From Pectinophora gossypiella (lineage: Eukaryota > Arthropoda > Insecta > Lepidoptera > Gelechiidae): a stretch of 64,000 nt of DNA. Location: positions 4,333,001-4,397,000 of the forward strand of contig NC_065423.1 in assembly GCF_024362695.1 (NCBI RefSeq). The letters are read 5' to 3'. Below, piece after piece: positions 7,913 to 18,200 of this stretch. The translations under genes and the position numbers were made by a program. Positions within the stretch are counted from its first letter, which is position 1. The number at the start of each line of letters is the position of its first letter. The notes under the pieces were generated by a model, which was not told the DNA's origin, made no database searches, and saw only the letters and a list, made by a program, of their open reading frames with translations.

Positions 7913-10900
7913 CTAAGGGTGATGTATGGTGTAGACGGGGTGCGGCGCGGAGGTCTGCGGCTGCAGGATGATGCGATGCGCCACGCCACCCAGCTCCGTC
8001 ACGGTCGCGGGCTGCAGCTGTAACGAAAAGATTATGTTGTATCAGTATTTTATTGTCAAACTGCAGCCACAAATAAGTGCATCCATTGAATTGGGTTGGG
8101 CCTAGGTCAAAGATAAATTATGAAATTCAGATTACTATCTAAAACTGACAAAAAAGGTATTCTTTTTTTCTAAAGGAAAAAAATTGTCACGTTTTTCTAT
8201 GACGTCCCAGGTTGCTTTTTCATACAAATTCCATAGTAACTTCGTGTTTTGACGTTTAGTAAAAAGTAATTGATTTGTCTAGTTGGAAAGTACCCTCATC
8301 TGTCCGTGATAAAGATATAATATAGTTTCGTGGTAACGTTATCCATACTGTAGCTGACGACTGTAGAGGTATTTTTCCTTCGTGTGCATTAGTTATTGCA
8401 CAAGTTTTCATACGTCTTGCTGTTGGGAACTAAGTCCGCCGTTTGCGCAGCACAAAGCGCAACTGTAATGCCCAAAACTCACCAAAATTTCCATATGACC
8501 AAAGCAAACTGCATTATATCCCCACTACTTTGATATTTATTATAACATAATACCCCTCCTTTGCACTTCGCCGTCCGCGGAGGTCCGTATTGCTCTATGT
8601 TCGCCGTAGTTGAGGAAAAATCATGAGAATTTATTGCAAAAGTTACCTGTAGAATGTTAGGCAGCATGGTCTGACAAGTGGACGTGGCCACGTGTAGCTG
8701 TTGTTGCTGCACTTGTTGAACACCCACCGCCTGGATATAAAAAAGAAATTCTATAATATACCTTGATTTTAATTTCGAACCAATTCATCAAAAAAATATT
8801 GGTATTTGACATTTGTGTGAATTGCGCATTATCATCTCCCTAGTATCATCCGGTTTTTCACAGGGTCCGCTTACCTAACCTGAAGATTTAACAGGTCAGG
8901 TTTAACGAATTTTGTCTATGAATAATAAATTAGCCGGACATAGCTCTCAGCCGGTACAATTTTAAGACAACAGGCTTGAGGGTGCCCAGAGAATTTAAAC
9001 ACAACGAAGCAATTAATTTAAAAAAGCAATATTGCAATTTAACATTTGCGCACATAAAAGTAAGTGCGCAATGCATGTACGAGTATGTTATTATTATTAT
9101 TATTTATTTTATTTTCAGACATTTGTTCATAGTTTGTTAGTAACAATTGTCTTACTCTCTAATGTTAGTAACTAAAAATAATGCACAAATCAGTCCTGTC
9201 AGTCAGTCTGTCAGACGGTATGGAGCTTCATCCACCTGCGCAGCAGTGGAGAGTCCCACCTGTCTCTGTTATGTTTGGCTTTTTTAACTCTCCAGTACTC
9301 TTTTACGGAGATGGCAATGAAGACAAATATAAATACTTACGTGTATCTGTATGGGCTGGTGTTGAGGGTGTATCTGAATAGTTTGAACTTGCAGTTGCTG
9401 TGGCTGCTGCTGGAAAGAAAGTGTACAAGGTAGTTAGGGGTATGGCGCATACTCCACTGCGGGTTGGTGGAGGTGTTTCTTACAACTAGTAACAGAGACA
9501 TATAACGTTCTTCTGAAGCAGGAAATTAACTACTTCCTACAATTAGGTGATTCGGCAATGACCTTACCAAACAAAGGACACTCTTACAAAGTCATCATAA
9601 TTCATAATCATTTTATTCGCAATGAAAATGGTATCGGTAAAATTTACCTGTAGTATCATCCCGTTTTTCACAGGGTCCGCTTACCGAACCTGATGATTTT
9701 GAATGCATTTCTTGGGTATGTAGGTTTCCTCACAATGACACTTTTACAAAGTGATTTCGGCAATATCCCCATCGGGCATCGAACCCGAACTTCCAGATCG
9801 TGAGCCCAACGGTCAACCCGGGAAGGTGTTCTTCATCAAACATCAACGTATAAGTTATTGGTGACAAGAATAATGACATCAACGTATAAGTTATTGGTGA
9901 CAAGAATAATGGGCACAGGGGAGGCCCTCAATCAACCGGAGGGGGTATGGAGCATACTCCACCACGCTGCTCCGATGCGGGTTGGTGGAGGTGCTTTTAC
10001 GGCTAATAGCCGGGACCAAAGGCTTAACGTGCCCTCCGAAGCACGGAATCATCTTACTTTTTCGGACAATCAGGTGATTCAAGCCTGAAAAGTCCTTACC
10101 GAACAAAGGACAGTCTCAAAGTGATTTCGACAATGTCCCGTTCGGGAATCGAACCCGGACCTCCAGATCTTGAGCCTAACGCTCTAACCACTAGACCACG
10201 GAGGCTGTCAGTTTAGAGAGATACAGGGCGATTATTTTATACAGGTACGATAATAATAATATGGCAAGTATAAAGAACTTACCGTGTTAACCTGCTGTTG
10301 CGTTTGTTGCAGTTGAAGCGACTGCACTGACGATATCACCGGATAAGTATGTTGACCGCCCTGCATAAATAATAAAAAATGTATGTGTCTAACCGGTGGT
10401 TGTATTGTATTGGTTAATACTACTGAAGCAAAAAAGACCACCGTGGTACAGCGGTTGAGCGTTGGACTCGTAATCCTCGTGGTCCCTGGTTCGAATTCCA
10501 ATGGAGTCAAATCACAAAAAAACATAAACATTTACTTGGCACCGAGTTCAGAATTATAAAATTAATTAACTAATTGAAAATACGTACTTATTACTTTGTG
10601 CGAAGTTTTATTTATTGCTTTTTAGTTTTGCGTTTGAAGTCGGGGTTTTTTTGTTAAAAAGTTTTTTTTTTATGTTTGTTCGGGCATAACTTCGTCGTGT
10701 ATGAACCGATTTTGATAATTCTTTTTTTGTTCGATAGGAGATATACCTAAGGAAGTCAGGGTCTGATGATGGCAGACCAAAGAAATGGAGGGGAATTTTC
10801 AAAAGTCGTAGGGGCGACTAGTGCGTTTGTAAGGTCAACATACATACATAAACTCACGCCTATTTCTCACCGGGGTAAGCAGAGACTATAGAATTCCATA

Positions 10901-12033
10901 TTTGCTTCGATCCTGACACACTTCTCTTGCTTCCTCCACACATCAATCGCTTCATACACGCACGCCGGTTCAGAGTAGATCGTATTAAACCTTTTCTAAG
11001 GACATCTCCAATTTGGTCATCGTAAGTCCTTCTCGGTCTTCCTCTGCCAGCCCTACCATCAACTTTTGCTCTTTTTTTCTTTTGCTTTTGTAAGGTCAAA
11101 TTGTTCATTATTAGGTAACGATCTAGTAGTGGCATACCTGCACGAGGCCCTGCTGCACGTGTTGGTGTATGGGCACGGCGAGCTGCTGCACGCTGCCCAC
11201 CTGCAGCACGGCCTGCTGCTGCAGCTGCGCCGCCACCTGCTGCTGCTGCAGTTGCTGCACCTGCACGTGTTGTTGTTGTTGCTGCTGTTGCTGTTGTTGT
11301 TGTTGCTGCTGCTGCTGCTGCTGTTGTTGTTGTTGTTGGACCTATTAGTTTGGGTTTTTAATTTATTATTTATTTGTACACCATAAAACTGTCAAAAGAA
11401 GCATACATAAAACAGTGCAGGTAAGGTTTGTTGAGATTTTGTGATTATTTAGAAAGAGCCTGCAACACCACTTTCGTGTCAGTAACTAGTAGTATTGTCA
11501 GACACTTATTCGGGCAGATTGTAATTTTATTGTGTTTTTAAAAAACTTGGTTGGTTTGCCAAGAATGTCTTTTTTAAAACTCATCAGTGAAGTAAGAAAA
11601 CATTAATTGAAAAGGTGTTGCATCGCAAAATAAACTAAGTAACCACGCTTCAGTGAGTGTTAATATTATAAAAAATCTCCAATAAGTTTATCTTTGATAA
11701 TTACGTTGAATAAATTAATTATATAAACAGCCTATATACATCTCTTTGCTGGGTAAAGGCTTCCCCTCAATCAACCGGAGTGGTATGGAGGTATGGAGCA
11801 TTCTCCACCACGCTGGGGGTTAGTGGAGGTGTCACAAAGTGATTTCGACAATATCCCCATCGAGAATCGAACCCGGACCTCCAGATCGTGAGCCTAACGC
11901 TCTAGCCAGAGCGTTAATCTAGACCACGGAAGCTATTTTACATTTAGAGTAAAATGTTCTATGTTGTTGTGTGTGTTGTATGTGTGTTGTGTTGTTAATG
12001 TGTTGTTGTTGTGTTTTGTGTTGTTGTGTTGTT

Positions 12034-12092
<59 letters not shown>

Positions 12093-15000
12093 GTATTTTA
12101 ATGTTGTAAATGTATATGTGTGTCGTAGATTTTACCTGAATAAACTTTTTCTTTTCTAAGTAAAAAAGTATCAATAATAATATCAGCGAAAACAATGTTC
12201 AATTACCTGTACATGGGTCATCATATGTTTCTTCAAACTATGCAAGTACATATACGTTTTCACGCACAATCCACATTTGTACCTCTTCTGGGTTGGAGTA
12301 CTCGGGGTATCCTGGATTTGGACCTCCTGTTGTACCGGAGGCACCTGACTCTGAGGAATCTGAACTTGGACTTGGGGTATCTGGTTCTGTGGTTGACCAG
12401 TGATGGTTATTGTCGCCTGAACTGGTGTCATTTGGCCTTGGCTGTCATCTTCGGCTATGGAATTAGGTGGCGACGGTTGGCTCTCCTGGGAGCATTCATT
12501 GCTCTTATTACCCTCTATCATTGGGGCCTCAGTACTGTTATCAGAGTTGGACGATGATTCAGATTCTGCTTTGACTTCGTGCGTTTTCAAATGTTTCTTA
12601 TATGCGCTCGATTCGATGTAACCTGCGATAAATTATTGAGTAGGTAAGTGCTTACTACTTACGTACTTGGGTAGGAAAGTAGCATGGAGTATGCTACACC
12701 GACAAGAACGTGGCTTTGTTATCTTTTTTTTTTACTTTTGATGGGTTTTCTCCTGGACTTGCCCGAAGGCATTGACGAGGCCTAAAATGGAGCTCGCCCA
12801 GGTGCCTGTTCACTCTGGCCTTGAAAGTACCCTGTTAAATTAGTGATGATGAAGTACCTATTTAACCACCTACCACCTACAAGCTTATGCATTTTCGGAG
12901 GTATGTGACCTAACCTGTATTGGGCTAGTTTTCCCTTCACGGGTTGGAAGGTCAAACAGGCAGTCGTTTCTGTAAAAACCCGGACCTGTCAAATCTTCAG
13001 GTTAGTTATCGGACCCTGTGGAAAACTGGATAATGCTAGGGAGATGATGAAGTACCTATTTAAACCGCTATACGTATAGCCTTTGTGCACGTTCCTCACT
13101 TCCGTGAGGTAGAAGCACACACTCGCCACATCATTCATACAAAACACCTCGTTTTACACAGAGTGTAAAAGTGTGTGTGACGTCTGACGCCCATACGACG
13201 AAGACTAAAGTAAGACCGAGGGGGGTGAGGTAAACCTAGCTCACGCTGGTGGGGAGAGGGGAGTTGCCGTTCTCTACGTAGTATTATTTCTTATTCTATG
13301 GTATAGGTATAATTTTATAGCGTTTTTATTGACCGAAGGGTGTCTGTAGAGTATTGAGATGTGTACAACTGCATCACCCAATTTTCCGAAAGTAAGATAA
13401 TCCGTGCTTCGGAAGGCACGTTAAGCCTTTGGTCCCGGTTACTACTAACTGATGTAAGTATGTAGTCGTTACATGAGCTCAGTTATAACTTATAACCCTG
13501 ACACCACGATTGATGGGTTTGGTAATCCACCTCACAATCCACGCGTTAGAAGAAGTAGTTTGATATTTGCCTCTTTAAATCTTATTTCGTTTTGAACAGA
13601 CATGTTTCCTTATTCTGGAAATTGTTCTGCTTGTTCCTGGATCCCTAGTGCCTTATAGGGACATATACAATAGATAGAAGAACTGACTTTTCCCGCAGAC
13701 ATTGCAGTGGAACTTCCTCTCGCCGGTGTGGTGGCGGCGGTGCACGGCGAGGTACGACGCGGAGCTGAACCGCTGGTCACACAGCTCGCACGCGAACAGC
13801 TTCTCGCCTGTATGCTTGCTCGAGTGTACCCTCAGCTCTGAGCGAGATGTACAGCCCTTGAAGCAGAGTGGGCACACGAATCTGCAACGAAACGGGGGAG
13901 TCATATCACGGACATGAGATAACATAGCATCACGAATGTATCCTCCAAGGGGTAGGCAGAGGTATGTGTAGTACAATGTACCTTTTTTTTTCTCGAGGGG
14001 AAATGCCTACCGCATACCCTCCCACCGCGGGGGCAGCGAGAGGGTTATGTCGGGCTCACACCGACTAAAACCCCCCCCGGTGTCCGTATCACCGCCGTTA
14101 TGCCAAGCTACGGGGATGCTTTCGCATTCTTCCGCGGCTTGGCGGAAGGTAACCTACACCAACTCCTCGCTAGCTATTTAGCATTAACCGGGCACAAATT
14201 CTGGAAACTACGTCATATCATGCCAAACATGAATTTATCTACACATTAAAATAAAATAAAAATATAGATAATGTCATCAGAGATAGAGTCCTTTTTATAT
14301 CAAAACTAAATCTTGTCTACTTAAAAAGTTTTTTCAGGGCTGTCAAATTCAAAAAATTCAAAAATAATTATTCTTCAAAATTACTAGTTACTAGCGCTGT
14401 TTGAACGTCAAAAATTAAATTACATATTATGTAACTAGCTGTAAAACTATTACCACATCGGAAGCTGTATCGCTGAGGGAAAGACGTGGCCAGAAAACCT
14501 CCCAGCACAGGGCCCTAATTTTACCACATTACAAATAAAAAATAAACCAGGAATGAACGTGGGTTTAAGTATTTGACTTGCACTCACTTCTTGTTGCCAG
14601 TATGCGTGACGAGGTGGTTGTTCCGTGCGGAGGAGGTGGTGAACCTGGCGGGGCACATCTTGCACGAGTAGGGCTTCTCGCCGGTGTGCGTGCGCCGGTG
14701 GTAGATCAGCGCCGACTGCTGCGCGAACTTGCGCTCGCAGAACGTGCACTCGAATGGACGCTCACCTACGAATACCAAATAGTTTTTATAAAAGGTAATT
14801 TTAAAATATATACTGTAAAGCTCTCGGCTTATTATGGGAGCAAGCTACAGAGGTTGCAAAAGATCGCGAGGAGTGGAAATCTGTTATTCGAGCCCTACAT
14901 CCCAACAGGGGATAAAAGGATTAGAAGGAGAAGAAGAAGATAGCTCACGACTATATCTCATTCGGGTAGATGTACTCGTACATCCATCGTAAGATGAACA

Positions 15001-15182
15001 AAATACCCACGCCTTACCGAGCTTTTAAAAGGCAATTTATACATACATAACATAAACTGCCTATATACGTCCCACTGCTGGGCACAGGCCTCCCCTCAAT
15101 CTATCTTTATACAATACAATACAAATACACTTTGTTGCACCAAAATAAAAAGAAATAATTACAAAAAGACTCTTAACTAACA

Positions 15183-15213
<31 letters not shown>

Positions 15214-18200
15214 ATTTGATTTATTTTTTGGCTACCCATAGATGATCTTAAACCTCTAACTCTATAGGTTTGTATCGCGGACTTCAACCAATAGCCGTAC
15301 ACCGTTTATCTACGAAGACAACATTCGCGTCGTCTATTGTATATCCATCGTAAGTACTGAATGTCGAGCACGCCGGCGGGGTCGGTATCGGAGTTCTGAA
15401 GTGTTTGTCGCGAGCTGATTGGCCGCTTCTATGGCTAGAAAATCTTACCAGTATGAACTCTCATGTGCGCGTTAAGCTTGGACACTTCATAAAAGCCCTT
15501 GCAGCATATAGTGCACACATGGTTGCGTATGCCGCGGTGTTTCTTCATATGTTGGCAGAGCGTCGAGTGCCTACGGAAGGATTTGTTGCACTCCGTACAT
15601 TTCAGCGGTTTTTCGCCCGTATGCAGTCTGAAGTGGACCTGGGGAGATAATGCCTTGGTTAGCGTTGAATAAATAGATAATTTACTCTTTCACATAGACT
15701 GGCAGGTTCTGACAAAGTACCAGGGTCCTAGCTAGTCTAATGCATCGTGCTGAGTTAAGCCCTTTTCGCTGGCACACGACATCAATTGTGTGCGCTCACG
15801 AAGACTACACTTCAGTAGGTTACCTACCCCTTACCAAAGTTCTTATATATTCAGATACTTCGCTTATAAAATGAACAAGATTTTAAAAAGATGATTGAAT
15901 AGAATCTTTTTGTTTATAAAACTGGTTAAGGTTTGAACTGTGACATAAATATTATGTTATTATCGCATTAACTGCCAAAATGCCAGTCAAAATCAATTTG
16001 ACACCTCGATTTTTGTACACATTTTAATGAACTCATAAAAACTAATTCCAAATGGGATTCGATTACTACGGAATATTGGGCGTGAAGCGGTCTTGCTGCC
16101 AGCTGGAGATAAAACGAGCTTACCGCCGCCTCGCGTTGAAGTATAACCCTGAACGACACGACAATGACGAGAACATGAAACGAATCTTCGCTTTGATCGG
16201 AGAAGCTTATGAAGTCTTAGTGGATCATAAAAGAAGGGCTGTGTACGACCAGTACGGCGAAGAAGGGTTAAAGAGAGGCGTACCAGGACCTAATGAATAC
16301 ATCCAGCCGTATGCCTACCACGGCGAGCCATTGAGAACCTTCCATGAATTCTTCGGAACAAGCAACCCTTACGCCGATCTGTTGGACTACTACGAGAATC
16401 CTCCTCCTATGTTCGACTCTCCTCTAGGCAAAGGGTACAAGGAAAAAGACGCAACAATAGTCAGACCTTTGGCTTTGTCTTTGGAAGAAGTCTACAAAGG
16501 CGGTCTGAAGAAGATGAAGATTCAACGACTGGTCTTTACTGATGAAACGTGTTCGGAATTGAAGTTGCGAGAGAAAGTTCTGTCGATACCTATAAAACCT
16601 GGGATTTACCCCAATACGGAAGTCAGGTTTAAAGAGGAGGGCGACCAAGGTCCTACTAGGATTCCAGCTGATGTGATCTTCATAACAGAAGACCGTCCTC
16701 ATGATACTTATGTACGATCAGGACTGAGCGATTTATTGACTGTACGCACAGTGACATTGCAAGAAGCTCTTTGCGGCTTGATGATTACGCTGACAACTTT
16801 AGACGACCGAATTTTGAGAATCAAAATCAACGACGTCATAACTCCTACATATGAGAAGGTTATAGAGGACGAAGGGCTGCCCGTCCCTGCGTGTCCACAT
16901 AAGGCGAAAGGTAATCTGATAATACGGTTCCAAATAGAGTTCCCAGAATATCTCTCGAAGAGAAGCAAGAAATCGTTCGAGGAGGCTTTCAAGGTGAAGG
17001 AGGACGAAGAAGAAAAGTTTGAAAAGCTGAAATGCGGCGAACTGTCCGAAGCATCTATTTTTAAATAGTTATTTATTTCTATTACTCAAGGCTTTTAACT
17101 TTAATACAGGTACCTAATTCTGAGCGGCATCACATATATATTTTTCATTCGTACTTAATTCGTATTTCTACAGAACAAAAGCAAGTTTCAATTACAAATC
17201 TTATCGCACTTATGAGGCTCGAATACTCGAATAAAACTGGGGAAACAACTTGTCATCAGAAAGAGACAAAATAACTCGTGTTTTGTAACAACCACTTTGA
17301 GACCCTGTACATACGTCGAATGGGGAAGTACCTTATCGACTTGTACAACACGAGTTATTACAAAGTGTTCGTATTTCAAATCTATACCTACAAACCTCTT
17401 ATAACAAAGTCCTTACCTTCAAATCCGTCGGGTTATAGAAGCTCTTGCCGCACATAGAGCAAATATACGGTCGTTCCCCTCTGTGTCGCGCCATATGCGA
17501 CCTTAAGGCGTAACCACTGAAGAACCTCTTCTCACAGACAGTGCACTGATGGGTCTTTTGCTCGAAGTGTGTCTGTCTATGGCGGTAGAGCAATGTCTTT
17601 GTTGGGAACGTTCGTTGGCAAACTGAACAAGTTGGTTGTTTTGGAGGGCGTTGTTCGTGAGTACGCATGTGCATTTTTAGCATTCCTGGACCCTGAAAAT
17701 AACAATACATAAGCACTAGTGTGTGAGTGTGGTGAGGTGGAGGATGTGGATCACATCTTCCTGAATTGACCTAAATACGATAATGCTCAACTTTTTCAGG
17801 GACTTACACATTTACACATTCCTTTTCCTACTTCTATCCAGATCCTTTTATCTTCAAATAATCCTTCAGTCTATCGTTTATTAAGTATGTTTATTAATAC
17901 TAATGATATTATAATTTAACTTCTTCTTTTTATTATTATTTTATTATTATTCCTCTCCTGATCCTCACCTTTTCCAAAATCCGTTCCCTATCCGGTATAT
18001 TTTATTATTGAAAAGTTTCCTCGTTTTAACGACTGCACAGTAACAATATGAAAAGATAATTAATTATTATTGAAGACTAACTCACGATTTATCACTCAAG
18101 ATTTGTCATTGGCGCATCGCTAGCCGCGGAAGCCAGAAAAAAAAAAAGCACTAGTGAGCTACTTCTATATCCCAATTGGGGTAGTCAGAGGTACATCCAT

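Noticed and set aside
7875..8072. 65-codon minus frame starting MWLQFDNKIL
   Set aside because: It overlaps the last ZAD exon in a different frame; the exon's phase and acceptor at 8018-8019 decide for the frame ending YTIHHP.
10134..10205. Possible tRNA gene (good A- and B-boxes)
   Set aside because: It is followed by the Rep-C SINE core and body, has no matching acceptor stem, and recurs in several copies.
11066..11386. Leucine-rich plus-strand frame
   Set aside because: It is the antisense of the CAG/CAA polyQ exon; the leucine run comes from CTG/TTG on the wrong strand.
11971..12195. Cysteine/valine and threonine/histidine repeat frames on both strands
   Set aside because: Translation of the (GT)n microsatellite.
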